47,705 nucleotides of DNA from an uncultured Bacteroides sp. (GCF_905207245.1 NZ_CAJLKP010000048.1:1-47705); one strand, 5' to 3'. Counted from the stretch's first letter, positions 7,412-15,751 are shown. Numbers and translations are program-made. The notes: a model not told the origin generated them from the sequence alone.

Positions 7412-8392
7412 ATGGACAATATCCAAAAAATCAAGTTGCTGAATGAGCTGATGTCCAAGGCAACCCCGCAAAATGTAGATTTCACCCCGCACAATGGCAA
7501 TTATTGTGTGACACTGCTGGCTACGCAACCCATTCACACTTGGGGATGGCAAAAACGTAAATTCAAAATCAAGGGTCGCCTGGAAGAGGGCAAGACAATC
7601 TCCGCCGACTTGATAGTGGAAAATGAAATGCTTTTTGGTGTGACAGACCTGCCGTATGTGGCACACGAGGGCGACCGTACCCCTATCTTCAAGATTATCC
7701 GTGCTTCCATCTTCTGCGCTTATGGAGCCTTACAGCTTACGGAACTGCATCGGGGTATGCGGAAAATAGCCTGCACGGACTACCCTTTCAAAAAAGCGGA
7801 TAAGGAAGAACAGATAACGGCGGAAGTCAAGTTTATGAAAAAACTGGCCTCAAGGATGACTGTCCCTGAACATTGTATAAGCGGACGCCCGGTAGTAACC
7901 CATCTTACGTCCACCCGCTTGAGAGACGTCATATTGTATAACAAAGAATATGAGCCGGCATTATATGAAAAGATGAAAGGTTCCATTGAGGCGTTATCCC
8001 CTTTCATTCCGGCAAAGGACAACGCGGACAATGCGCTTCCTGATGTATTTATCTCCCGCCAAGATTGGGAAAATCCCCGTGACACCTTTGACCATCAGGT
8101 GGTCATACTCAACGCCAAAAGCAAAAAGAAGCAACAGTTTTGGTGGGATTACCTGAAACTCAATATTTTTTTGAGTGACTTGGAGTATAAATTCGGTTAC
8201 TATGTATTAATGAACCGCTGGCAGGTTCCGGTAATTCAAAAGTGGATTGCCGAATACCACGAAAAAGGTTATTTCGAATCCCAACGGGCAAAAGACTACC
8301 TTCTTTTTTATTTGAAAGCCAGTGAAAAAGCACCGGTTCGTGTCTTAAACTCCATGGGAGTACAGGTTAAAGTTAAAATGACTCCAAGATAA
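7412..8392 (+). CDS. Unknown protein (326 aa)
   Basis: A promoter-like TACATTTG lies at 7365-7372, and the gene ends before a strong terminator. The product is soluble, without signal peptide or membrane segment. Features include Trp-rich patches (HTWGWQKRKF; QQFWWDYLKL) and a basic C-terminus. It might be a substrate-binding or effector component; I recognise no family. Its GC matches the ATPase/nuclease pair rather than the AT-rich toxin cargo, and it may be part of the same defence patch. Confidence is in the gene, not the function. Confidence 0.75.
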   Translation: MDNIQKIKLLNELMSKATPQNVDFTPHNGNYCVTLLATQPIHTWGWQKRKFKIKGRLEEGKTISADLIVENEMLFGVTDLPYVAHEGDRTPIFKIIRASIFCAYGALQLTELHRGMRKIACTDYPFKKADKEEQITAEVKFMKKLASRMTVPEHCISGRPVVTHLTSTRLRDVILYNKEYEPALYEKMKGSIEALSPFIPAKDNADNALPDVFISRQDWENPRDTFDHQVVILNAKSKKKQQFWWDYLKLNIFLSDLEYKFGYYVLMNRWQVPVIQKWIAEYHEKGYFESQRAKDYLLFYLKASEKAPVRVLNSMGVQVKVKMTPR

Positions 8393-8415
8393 ATTTGATA
8401 AATCAGCACTTGTCA

Positions 8416-8471
8416 AAAGGGAAGGATGAAATGTTTATTAACATAGAGTTTCATCTTTCCCTTTGTTTTTA
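8416..8471 (+). terminator. Strong intrinsic terminator
   Basis: AAAGGGAAGGATGAAA pairs with TTTCATCTTTCCCTTT (16 pairs, one wobble), followed by GTTTTTATT, 23 bases after the stop at 8392. Confidence 0.75.
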
Positions 8472-8484
8472 TTCCGAATGTTTA

Positions 8485-8514
8485 TATTTTTGCAATAAAT
8501 ACCGACTGGACGGT
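8485..8514 (+). promoter_or_regulatory. Promoter with TetR-like operator
   Basis: TATTTTTG (8485-8492) is the -7 element; ACCGACTGGACGGT (8501-8514) is the operator, one base off the symmetrical ACCGACTGGTCGGT seen at rteA. It drives the small ORF at 8519. Confidence 0.6.
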
Positions 8515-8518
8515 TTAT

Positions 8519-8632
8519 ATGAAAAAAATTATGATATACAAAACTTGTGCTAAGGAATTGGTCATACCGCTGATTGCAGCAATACCTGAAATTGTCGCAG
8601 TTATGTTCGTTGATGTTCATTCAACGGATTGA
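8519..8632 (+). CDS. Small hydrophobic ORF behind the operator (37 aa)
   Basis: ATG to TGA, 37 codons. A basic start (MKKIMIYK) leads into a hydrophobic middle (LVIPLIAAIPEIVAVMF) long enough to enter a membrane. It begins four bases after the operator palindrome. It could be a membrane microprotein, a leader peptide or chance; no homologue is known to me. Confidence 0.35.
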   Translation: MKKIMIYKTCAKELVIPLIAAIPEIVAVMFVDVHSTD

Positions 8633-8659
8633 CAACAGGCATGATTCGGTTTTCAAATT

Positions 8660-8734
8660 TTAGATGAAAACAAGATTACGCGGAAGAGTCATAATTTGGG
8701 GGAGTAGTAAGTTGAAAAAGGCATAGAGAATCAT
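8660..8734 (-). CDS. Very short ORF behind the minus-strand operator (24 aa)
   Basis: Twenty-four codons, strongly hydrophobic (MILYAFFNLLLPQIMTL). No Shine-Dalgarno is seen. Listed only because it follows the same kind of operator as the small plus-strand ORFs. Confidence 0.2.
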   Translation of the reverse strand: MILYAFFNLLLPQIMTLPRNLVFI

Positions 8735-8787
8735 CTCATACAATAAATTCCACTTTTCGTTTGAGTTCTTCTCTACGCCTGAATAAA

Positions 8788-8822
8788 ATCCGATTAGTCG
8801 GTTTTTATTAAAAGCAAATGTA
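8788..8822 (-). promoter_or_regulatory. Minus-strand promoter with TetR-like operator
   Basis: On the minus strand TACATTTG (8822-8815) is followed by AACCGACTAATCGGAT, the same operator type and core as the site at 3110. It points away from the tetR gene. Confidence 0.55.
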
Positions 8823-8972
8823 ACAAAAAAAAATAAGACCCCCATATTGCCTGAAGCAAAACTGTCTAAAATAATGGAATTGATTTAAGTATCATACTGT
8901 TAACGTATGTAGTTTAACTCTTATTCGCTTTAAACTAAGTATGCAAAAAAGATTGAATATTCAGCCAAATGT

Positions 8973-8981
8973 TCTATTTTT
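8973..8981 (+). promoter_or_regulatory. Promoter -7 element for tetR-KASIII
   Basis: CTATTTTTG contains TATTTTTG, matching TAnnTTTG about 20 bases before the ATG. No ACCGAC palindrome overlaps this promoter. Confidence 0.4.
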
Positions 8982-9000
8982 GTTTTAAAAATACATATTT

Positions 9001-9621
9001 ATGAAAGGAACAAAAGGAACAGAAACAAAAGCGTTAATAAGGGAGACCGCATTCAAGTTGTTTCTGACAAAGGAGTATAATATGGTCCCCTTGAAAGATA
9101 TTGAACAAAGTCTCAACCTGTCAAGAGGTTGTATGTCCTATCATTATCCGACCAAACAAGAATTGTTTATGGATGTGATTGATCAATATATCTTGAGAAA
9201 ACAAGATGTAGATAATAAAATGCAAAATTCCGAAAGTCTATCACTGCATGATTTTATCAACTATTACATTGACAATGTAAAACGTACAATGGACTATCTA
9301 TACCAGTTCATATTGCCGAACGCTAATACCAACGGAACAAGGGCTTATATGAGTCTGATATTACAGGCGGAAAAATTTTATCCAAACTTTACAAAGGAAA
9401 CAACGATAGTTACCCAAAAAGAGCTATTACTATGGGAAAGGATATTGAAACATGCACAAGAGAAAGGAGAAATTGGAACTCAATACAATTGCAAAAATAT
9501 CGCCAAGCAGTTCAAATACGTATATTTGGGACAATCTTATAATGATGCATTGGTAAATGGATTGAATATTCCCCTGTTAAAGGAACAGTTTATGTTTATA
9601 TATAGTTTAATTAAAATATGA
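9001..9621 (+). CDS. TetR/AcrR-family transcriptional regulator
   Basis: A 206-aa protein with the N-terminal TetR HTH (residues ~10-55): TAFKLFLTKEYNMVPLKDIE, then LNLSRGCMSYHYPTKQELF, the usual turn-and-recognition-helix pattern. The helical C-terminal part should bind a ligand and dimerise. The enzyme gene at 9628 starts six bases after its stop, so the two are co-transcribed. TetR regulators paired with a biosynthetic enzyme commonly sense the product or substrate of that enzyme. Likely targets are the palindromic operators at 3110, 8501, 8790 and 11664; this is inference, since none overlaps its own promoter. Confidence 0.85.
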   Translation: MKGTKGTETKALIRETAFKLFLTKEYNMVPLKDIEQSLNLSRGCMSYHYPTKQELFMDVIDQYILRKQDVDNKMQNSESLSLHDFINYYIDNVKRTMDYLYQFILPNANTNGTRAYMSLILQAEKFYPNFTKETTIVTQKELLLWERILKHAQEKGEIGTQYNCKNIAKQFKYVYLGQSYNDALVNGLNIPLLKEQFMFIYSLIKI

Positions 9622-9627
9622 TTTAAA

Positions 9628-10767
9628 ATGTCAAAGGAAGTTTTTATAACAACAGTAACCTCTTACTTCCCAAACTCTCCGATAGATAATAATTCTATGG
9701 AAGATTATTTAGGGTTAATCTCTGGAGTACATTCTCGTGTCAAAAATATTGTACTCAGACAAAATGGAATAAAACAACGTTTTTATGCCGTCAACACAAA
9801 GCAGGAAATGACGCATACGAATGCGGAACTGGCACAACTGTCGATACAGAAACTTTTGACAGAAGCTTTATTACCTCTGCAAGAATTAGAACTTTTAGCA
9901 TGTGCAACTGCCAGCCCGGACCAAGTGCTGCCTTCACATGCCTCCATGGTACATGGTTTGCTAAAAAATGCTCCTATGGAAATATTTTCAGCATCCGGCA
10001 TCTGTTTGTCATGCGTTCAAGCATTCAAGATTGCATATCTAAGCATTTTAGCGGGTGATAAGCGTAATGCTGTTTGTAGTTGTTCCGAGTTGGCATCAGC
10101 GGGGTTGCTTTCCAAAAATTTTGATGTTGAATACGAAAAATGCGCTAATCTTGGAATACAACCATACATGGCATTGGAAAAAGATTTTCTACGCTTTATG
10201 CTGAGTGATGGTGCCAGTGCGGTATTATTACAGGATAATCCGGGCAAAGGAAAAGCTCTACATATCGAATGGGTGGAAATGACTTCGTATGCCAATGAAT
10301 TGCCGACATGCATGTTTATGGGAGCGGAAAAAGAAAAAAACGGAGAATTGAAAAGTTGGAAAAGTTTCAGTAGTCAGGAACTAACAGACCGCTCACTTTT
10401 TACTGTAAAGCAAGATATTAAATTACTGGAAAAGAATGCCGTCCCATATTGGGCGAAACACATAAAATATTGTCTTGAGAAACACAATGTGGCACCGGAA
10501 TCCATTTCTTATGTACTGCCCCATGTTTCCTCCATGTTTTTTTATGATAAGATAATAAATGAATTAAAAGGGATTGGAATCGGAATTGACGAAAGCAAGT
10601 GGTTTACCAACCTATCCAGAGTAGGCAATATAGCTTCTGCCGCCATCTTCGCCATATTGGATGAATTCTGGAAAACACACGAACTGAAGTCCGGTGAAAA
10701 AATCCTGTTGCTTGTTCCTGAAAGCGGACGCTTCTCCTATGGAACTGTGTTATTAAGTGTAGTTTAA
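9628..10767 (+). CDS. 3-oxoacyl-ACP synthase III-like ketosynthase
   Basis: A 379-aa thiolase-superfamily protein. The catalytic triad of the KASIII (FabH) group is intact: Cys126 in SASGICLSCVQAF, His299 in VLPHVSSMFF, and Asn334 in RVGNIASAA. The family condenses an acyl-CoA or acyl-ACP with malonyl-ACP, or joins two acyl units. It is longer than housekeeping FabH (~320 aa), as are specialised members that make signalling pyrones, resorcinols or methyl ketones. No acyl carrier protein or reductase lies beside it, so it must draw on host acyl units. Enclosed by two TetR genes and upstream of rteA, it probably makes or modifies a small lipid-derived signal. The product is unknown. Confidence 0.8.
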   Translation: MSKEVFITTVTSYFPNSPIDNNSMEDYLGLISGVHSRVKNIVLRQNGIKQRFYAVNTKQEMTHTNAELAQLSIQKLLTEALLPLQELELLACATASPDQVLPSHASMVHGLLKNAPMEIFSASGICLSCVQAFKIAYLSILAGDKRNAVCSCSELASAGLLSKNFDVEYEKCANLGIQPYMALEKDFLRFMLSDGASAVLLQDNPGKGKALHIEWVEMTSYANELPTCMFMGAEKEKNGELKSWKSFSSQELTDRSLFTVKQDIKLLEKNAVPYWAKHIKYCLEKHNVAPESISYVLPHVSSMFFYDKIINELKGIGIGIDESKWFTNLSRVGNIASAAIFAILDEFWKTHELKSGEKILLLVPESGRFSYGTVLLSVV

Positions 10768-10800
10768 GTGTTTAAGTTTGGAAATAAGCAATAAATAGCT

Positions 10801-10808
10801 TAATTTTG
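10801..10808 (+). promoter_or_regulatory. Promoter -7 element for the small ORF and second tetR
   Basis: TAATTTTG matches TAnnTTTG, with TTTGG about 20 bases upstream. The message would carry the ORF at 10884 and the regulator at 11016. Confidence 0.45.
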
Positions 10809-10883
10809 CAAAACTAACAGGTAAAATAGTATAGTATCATATACATCTTTCAAACGAAAAGTGGAAAATTTCAAAGAGAGAAG

Positions 10884-11003
10884 ATGGGATATGACAGCTT
10901 GCGCTATATCAAAACATATAGCACGGGTGCGTCGACTTCATCTCTAGGCTTTTCCACTGCCACGTTTGGGTTGTTGATTGCATCTGTGCTATTTTTTATA
11001 TAA
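10884..11003 (+). CDS. Small hydrophobic ORF before the second tetR (39 aa)
   Basis: AAAGAGAGAAG immediately precedes the ATG, a good ribosome-binding site for this genome. The peptide has a polar start (MGYDSLRYIKTYSTGAS), then a hydrophobic C-terminus (TFGLLIASVLFFI) able to form a membrane helix. Its stop lies 12 bases before the ATG of the TetR gene, so the two are likely coupled. It could be a membrane microprotein, a leader peptide or a pheromone precursor; none is proven. Confidence 0.5.
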   Translation: MGYDSLRYIKTYSTGASTSSLGFSTATFGLLIASVLFFI

Positions 11004-11015
11004 TGCAGGTGTGAT

Positions 11016-11546
11016 ATGGATCCAAACTTGAAACAGCGGATAATTGACGAGGCGTATGTACTGTTCCTTACCAAAGGCATGAAACAGACTTCATTTTGCG
11101 ATGTGGCGGCAGCCGTGCATAAGTCCAAAGGCGCGGTCATGCACTATTTTTCATCCAAACGGCATTTGATTGACACTGTCGTGAAAATGCGCTTTTTCCC
11201 GGCTTCCCAGCTCTCTCCGGAAATGGATTATCTGGAAGGGAGAAGATGGGACGAATTTCTCCGGTCCTACAAAAACCCGATTGAACGGGTAATCGACAGT
11301 TTTCCTGAAAAACTGGAGGGCAACGGATTGATGTATTACATGCAGTTCGTATCCTCCGCCAACGAATACATGGACGAATTTCCGCAAATGTATCACGAAC
11401 TTCTTGCCAGGGAACAGGATTTTCTTTTCAATGCGGTCGTTGTCATTCACAAGCAGTCTGTGGACGACATACAGGTGTTCAGCCGGCAATTGTTCGAAAA
11501 TTCCATAGGAAAAACCTTTGGAGCACTGCTTTTTCAAATACAATAA
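11016..11546 (+). CDS. TetR-family transcriptional regulator
   Basis: A 176-aa protein with a TetR HTH near residues 6-50 (AYVLFLTKGMKQTSFCDVAA, then KSKGAVMHYFSSKRHLIDTV). The C-terminal helical domain should carry the ligand pocket. It lies between the ketosynthase and rteA; the palindromic operator on the rteA promoter begins ~100 bases after its stop, so RteA/RteB expression is its most obvious target. GC content is higher here than in the first TetR gene, closer to the ICE backbone. Confidence 0.85.
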   Translation: MDPNLKQRIIDEAYVLFLTKGMKQTSFCDVAAAVHKSKGAVMHYFSSKRHLIDTVVKMRFFPASQLSPEMDYLEGRRWDEFLRSYKNPIERVIDSFPEKLEGNGLMYYMQFVSSANEYMDEFPQMYHELLAREQDFLFNAVVVIHKQSVDDIQVFSRQLFENSIGKTFGALLFQIQ

Positions 11547-11642
11547 CCGCTTCTCTTCGCTTAAAGCCGCATTTTTCTAATGTAAACGGCACATTTGCCT
11601 TGCATTTGAATACTTTTTCTTTTGTTATTATTTGGAAAGATT

Positions 11643-11690
11643 TATCTTTGCGAATAATAAAATACCGACTGGTCGGTTTTTATTATTCGC
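11643..11690 (+). promoter_or_regulatory. rteA promoter with long palindromic operator
   Basis: TATCTTTG (11643-11650) is the -7 element, with TTTG ~20 bases upstream. The palindrome starts at the last G: GCGAATAATAAAA-T-ACCGAC, TG, GTCGGT-TTTTATTATTCGC, about 19 paired bases with one bulge (11650-11690). The core ACCGACTGGTCGGT is the most symmetrical copy in the window. A bound TetR dimer would cover the start of transcription; the RNA could also fold into a hairpin at its 5' end. Confidence 0.7.
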
Positions 11691-11732
11691 TTGTTTAAAA
11701 CCGGGTATAACAAAAATAAAAAGGCTCATACA

Positions 11733-14078
11733 TTGATAAATTGGAACAGACTGATAAGAAAGACTTCACACCCGCGGTCGCTTCTTGCCAAGATTGCGGC
11801 GGGGTACATCACCGTGCTCCTGACGGTTGGCTGTATCATATATATAGGTATCCACGAATGGCGGGAGATCAGGTCTATAGAAACGAATGTTCGGCAAATA
11901 AACAGACAAAAGCGGGCCATACGCAATGTATATATGAAAATGCTTGAACTCTCTTTGTTCTGCGACACATTCACGGAGTGGGACGAGAAGGATTTCAACA
12001 CGTACCTGAAACAGAAATCGACAGTCGACAGCCTGTTGTACGGTTTACAGGAATTGCATCCCAACGCCCGGATAGACAGTATCCGCATCTTATGGAGGGA
12101 CAAGGAACAGTCCATGCTGCAAATCAAGGAGATTATGCGCAAGCAGCAGCAAGCCGGCCGGGAAATAGCCGGACAGCTTCCGCAAACAGCCGGACAAAGC
12201 CCCCCGAAAAAGACCGGCAGGAAGAGAGGATTCCTGAAAAGGCTGTTCGGGAAAAAAGAGAAGACGGAAACCTCCCCGGACACATCCGCACTCCATGCCC
12301 TCAACAGGACCATAGCGGACAGACAGCGGCAATATGCGCGCCAGTTCTCCGAGCAGGCACATATCCTCGCCTCCCGCAACAGGTTGCTCAACGAGCAGCT
12401 TCAACAGGTTATCAGGCACATGGACCGGAATATCCAGGAAGAGATGCAGCAACGGGAGGAAAAGCTGGGCAGAACGGGCGAACGGTCACTGGCCATAGTC
12501 GCCGGGCTGGTGGTGTTCATGCTCCTGCTGCTCGGGGGTTCCTACATGATTATACACCGGGACATGGCACGCATAAACCGCTACAAGAAAAGGCTGGAGG
12601 AAACAATCGGGCAATTGGAACATACCGTCGCCGAAAACGAGGAGCTGATCGCGGCAAGAAAAAGAATCATGCTGACCGTAACCCATGACCTGCGCACACC
12701 GCTTACGACAATCAACAGCTATGCTGAACTGCTCGCGACGGAGAAAAAGATATCCAAACGGAAAGAATACAACCGGACGATACGCCGGGTGGCGGGACAC
12801 ATGGAGGCCATGCTGAACACTTTGTTGGGATTTTTCCGGCTGGAGAGCGGAAAGGAGGAAGTCAATCCGGTTCCGTTCAGGCTGCATACCGTCATCGAGA
12901 CGCTGGAAGCGGATTTCATGCCGCTGGCGGCGGACAAGAACCTCTTCCTGAATATGGAGAGTCCAAGGGACAGGGTGGTCATCGGGGACAAGAAACGGAT
13001 TGTCCAGATAGGACATAACCTGTTGTCAAACGCCATCAAGTTCACGGAGCGGGGGGCGGTCACATTACGCATGCGGTTTGATAACGGAACCTTGCAGCTC
13101 TCCGTCGAGGATACCGGTACGGGGATGAGCGCGGAAGAGCAGGCACGCGTTTTCACCGCTTTCGAGCGATTGCCCAACGCGATGGCCGAGGAGGGTGTGG
13201 GACTGGGGCTCTCCATTGTCAAGGAGCTGGTCGGACTGCTGGGAGGCACGATAGAACTGACAAGCAGAAAAGGGTCCGGAAGCTGCTTCACGGTGCTTCT
13301 GCCCGTGTCAACTGCGGAGGAGACGGCAAAGAAAGAAAACGGCACCCGGTCCCTCGTACAGCCTTTTACCGTCGTGGCGTTGGACAACGATACCGTCCTG
13401 CTGGCCGCCGTCAAGGAGATGTTCGCGCACCATGGGGTGATGTGCACGACATGCGGGTGCGTACGTGACCTGATGGAATGCATCCGCCGTCAGAACTATG
13501 ACCTGATGATTACCGACTTGAAAATGCCGCAGATGAACGGGTTTGATGTGTTGAAACTGCTTCGCACAGCCAATGTGGGAAACTCGCGGACCATTCCGGT
13601 CATTGCGGCCACCGCTTCGGGAAGCTGCAATACGGCGGACCTGCATGAGGCGGGGTTCTCGGCCTGCCTGAAGAAACCGTTCTCCGTGGAAGAGCTGCTG
13701 CAAGTCTGTACGGGATGCCTGGGCGACGAAAGGCAGCAGGAGCAGGTCGATTTCCATGCGTTGCTGGAGTATGGCGACAGGCTGGAAATGCTGGAGACGC
13801 TTATCAGGGAGACAACGGACGATATCGCGGCGATGGCGGAAAGTGCGGAAAGGAACGATTACGAGTCGCTCAGGGAATGGACCCACCACCTGAGCAGTTC
13901 CTGGGAGATAATCCATGCCGGCAAGCCCCTGCGGGACCTGTTCATGCTGCTTCAGGGGAACGGGGAATATTCGGCGGAGGAGTTCGGCCGGGCGGTCCGG
14001 AAAGTACTGGACAAGGGAAAGGAAATAATTGATTTGGCACAACAGGCAAAGGAAAGCTATGAGAGTGATTGTGGTTGA
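11733..14078 (+). CDS. rteA: RteA-like hybrid sensor histidine kinase
   Basis: Two membrane segments (~20-40 and ~252-275) bracket a sensor region with helical Gln- and Arg-rich stretches. Then come HisKA with His318 in THDLRTP, the ATPase N-box (LLSNAIKF) and G-boxes (EDTGTGM; GVGLGLSIV), a receiver domain with Asp595 in ITDLKMPQ, and a C-terminal HPt domain with H718/H719 (WTHHLSSSW). RteA of CTnDOT controls transfer with RteB, encoded next here too. No ATG is available; TTG at 11733 has AAAAAGG eight bases upstream and is preferred, but TTG at 11691 (14 residues longer, inside the operator) is possible. It overlaps rteB by 20 bases. The pass-through domains imply a multi-step phosphorelay. 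Confidence 0.88.
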   Translation: MINWNRLIRKTSHPRSLLAKIAAGYITVLLTVGCIIYIGIHEWREIRSIETNVRQINRQKRAIRNVYMKMLELSLFCDTFTEWDEKDFNTYLKQKSTVDSLLYGLQELHPNARIDSIRILWRDKEQSMLQIKEIMRKQQQAGREIAGQLPQTAGQSPPKKTGRKRGFLKRLFGKKEKTETSPDTSALHALNRTIADRQRQYARQFSEQAHILASRNRLLNEQLQQVIRHMDRNIQEEMQQREEKLGRTGERSLAIVAGLVVFMLLLLGGSYMIIHRDMARINRYKKRLEETIGQLEHTVAENEELIAARKRIMLTVTHDLRTPLTTINSYAELLATEKKISKRKEYNRTIRRVAGHMEAMLNTLLGFFRLESGKEEVNPVPFRLHTVIETLEADFMPLAADKNLFLNMESPRDRVVIGDKKRIVQIGHNLLSNAIKFTERGAVTLRMRFDNGTLQLSVEDTGTGMSAEEQARVFTAFERLPNAMAEEGVGLGLSIVKELVGLLGGTIELTSRKGSGSCFTVLLPVSTAEETAKKENGTRSLVQPFTVVALDNDTVLLAAVKEMFAHHGVMCTTCGCVRDLMECIRRQNYDLMITDLKMPQMNGFDVLKLLRTANVGNSRTIPVIAATASGSCNTADLHEAGFSACLKKPFSVEELLQVCTGCLGDERQQEQVDFHALLEYGDRLEMLETLIRETTDDIAAMAESAERNDYESLREWTHHLSSSWEIIHAGKPLRDLFMLLQGNGEYSAEEFGRAVRKVLDKGKEIIDLAQQAKESYESDCG

Positions 14079-15387
14079 GGACAATATATTGTTCTGCGAT
14101 TATATCTGCAATTTCTTGCAGAATGCCGATTACCAGACAGTGAAGGCATACCGGCTGGCACAGGCGCGGCAGGTCATCGCCCGTTCCGTCCGGGAGGATG
14201 ACATCGTGCTGGCCGACCTGAGACTGCCGGACGGGGAAAGCACCGCGCTGCTGGAATGGATGAGGGGACAGGGCTACACCCATCCGTTCATCATGATGAC
14301 GAACTATGAGGAGATACACACGGCTGTACATGCCATGAAACTGGGAGCGGAGGATTATATCCTCAAACCGCTGCTCGAAGACAAGCTGCTTCCCGCACTG
14401 AAAAAGATAAGGATGGCGGACGAGGCATTCGCCAAAGTGATTTATGAACGCAAGAGCGCCGCTTTCCGCGAGCTGGACCGCTACATCCGCCTGGTTGCCC
14501 CCACGGACATGACGGTGCTCATACTCGGCAACACGGGGACGGGCAAGGAGCATCTGGCGGGCAAGATCCACAAGCGGAGCCTGAGGGCGAACAAGCCGTA
14601 CATAACCGTGGATTGCGGAAGCCTGTCAAGGGAATTGGCGGCATCCGCCTTTTTCGGCCATGTCAAAGGGGCGTTCACGGGGGCGACGGATGAAAAACCG
14701 GGATATTTCCAGGAAGCGCGGGGAGGCACGTTGTTCCTGGACGAGGTGGAGAATCTGCCGGTGGAAATACAACAGATGCTGTTGCGTGCGATGGAGGAAC
14801 GGAGATACCGCCCCGTGGGCGGAAGGCAGGACAAGCGGATGGACGTGCGCGTCATCGCCGCCACCAACGAGGACTTGCAGGGTGCCGTCGCGGAAAAACG
14901 CTTCCGGAAGGACCTGCTATACCGGTTGCAGGATTTTACAATCACCGTGCCCACGTTGCAGGATTGCCTGGAAGACATACTCCCGCTGGCTGATTTTTTC
15001 CGTATCCAGTCTGCCGGACAACTGGGAAAGGAGATTCCGGATTTTGACGAGGCGGCAAAAAAAATATTGCTGGGCTACGGCTGGCCGGGGAATGTCCGTG
15101 AATTGAAACAGGTTGTCCATGCGGCGGTGCTGATATGTGGCGGAAAACTGATAACCCCTCAGTGCTTACGGTTGCAGCAGGCGGGAAAGACAGTGTTGAA
15201 TCTTGCAAAGGAAGAAAAGATAAACAACTGCCTGCTAAAAGACGAACAGCGGAATGCGGAACAGATCAGGATGGCGGTCACCATATCCAAAGGCAACCTG
15301 ACACAGGCGGCAGCCTTGCTGGGCATCAGCCGCCCGACCCTTTACAAGAAAATGGGCATGTACGGGATTACCAAGGAACAGGTCTGA
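14059..15387 (+). CDS. rteB: RteB-like sigma-54-type response regulator
   Basis: ATG at 14059 has AGGAAAG just upstream and overlaps the end of rteA. Order: receiver domain (Asp53 in VLADLRLPD; Lys in YILKP), AAA+ domain with Walker A GNTGTGKE, a complete GAFTGA loop at about 204-209 (the sigma-54 contact), Walker B LFLDEVENLP, sensor VIAATNED, and a Fis-type HTH at the C-terminus (TQAAALLGISRPTLYKKM). At 442 aa it has the size of NtrC-family activators. In CTnDOT, RteB turns on rteC and transfer; no rteC is recognised here. RteA should phosphorylate Asp53. Confidence 0.88.
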   Translation: MRVIVVEDNILFCDYICNFLQNADYQTVKAYRLAQARQVIARSVREDDIVLADLRLPDGESTALLEWMRGQGYTHPFIMMTNYEEIHTAVHAMKLGAEDYILKPLLEDKLLPALKKIRMADEAFAKVIYERKSAAFRELDRYIRLVAPTDMTVLILGNTGTGKEHLAGKIHKRSLRANKPYITVDCGSLSRELAASAFFGHVKGAFTGATDEKPGYFQEARGGTLFLDEVENLPVEIQQMLLRAMEERRYRPVGGRQDKRMDVRVIAATNEDLQGAVAEKRFRKDLLYRLQDFTITVPTLQDCLEDILPLADFFRIQSAGQLGKEIPDFDEAAKKILLGYGWPGNVRELKQVVHAAVLICGGKLITPQCLRLQQAGKTVLNLAKEEKINNCLLKDEQRNAEQIRMAVTISKGNLTQAAALLGISRPTLYKKMGMYGITKEQV

Positions 15388-15451
15388 AAGGACCGGATAA
15401 TAATATACAGGACAGTTTCCCCTTCCATCAAAGGAAAATCGAACCGGTCTT

Positions 15452-15545
15452 GCCAGCCGCATTTTCCACACTCTTTTCGTGGCAATTTTCCTTGCGGCTG
15501 GCGCCGGGGAAAATTGCCGCGAAAAAGAATGCGGCGGCAATCCCG
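15452..15545. repeat. Nested, mutually exclusive inverted repeats
   Basis: GCCAGCCGCA (15452) pairs with TGCGGCTGGC (15493). Inside that loop GGCAATTTTC (15481) pairs with GAAAATTGCC (15509), with outer bases extending the arms to about 19. A later AATGCGG can also pair with the first CCGCATT. The pairings exclude one another or form a pseudoknot. Possible roles: transcript switch, transfer origin or protein-binding site. Confidence 0.5.
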
Positions 15546-15724
15546 CTTCGATTTGAAGGATGATTACAGGGGCAAACTGCGACCGACGTGACGCACGGGC
15601 AATACATACAGGAGATATTCCGGAGGAACCGTTTCTTATATTCCCTGAAAATCAAATACTGACCATACCATATCCCGTCCCGCCTGAAATCTTCTTATTA
15701 AGTATATGACGGACCACAAGAAAA

Positions 15725-15751
15725 AACAGGGGGCTTCAGCTCCCTCTGTTC
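15725..15751 (+). terminator. Possible terminator
   Basis: ACAGGGGGC and GCTCCCTCTGT pair imperfectly around TTCA and are followed by a short T-containing tail. Confidence 0.3.

Larger units (their letters stand above)
8633..9000. other. Non-coding stretch with divergent promoter
   Basis: Apart from the minus-strand promoter/operator at 8788-8822, the short minus-strand ORF and the tetR promoter near 8973, this AT-rich stretch shows no clear gene. Confidence 0.5.

Noticed and set aside
13308..14084. 258-codon open frame on the minus strand inside rteA
   Set aside because: Shadow of a GC-rich gene; rteA on the plus strand has complete kinase, receiver and HPt motifs over the same bases.
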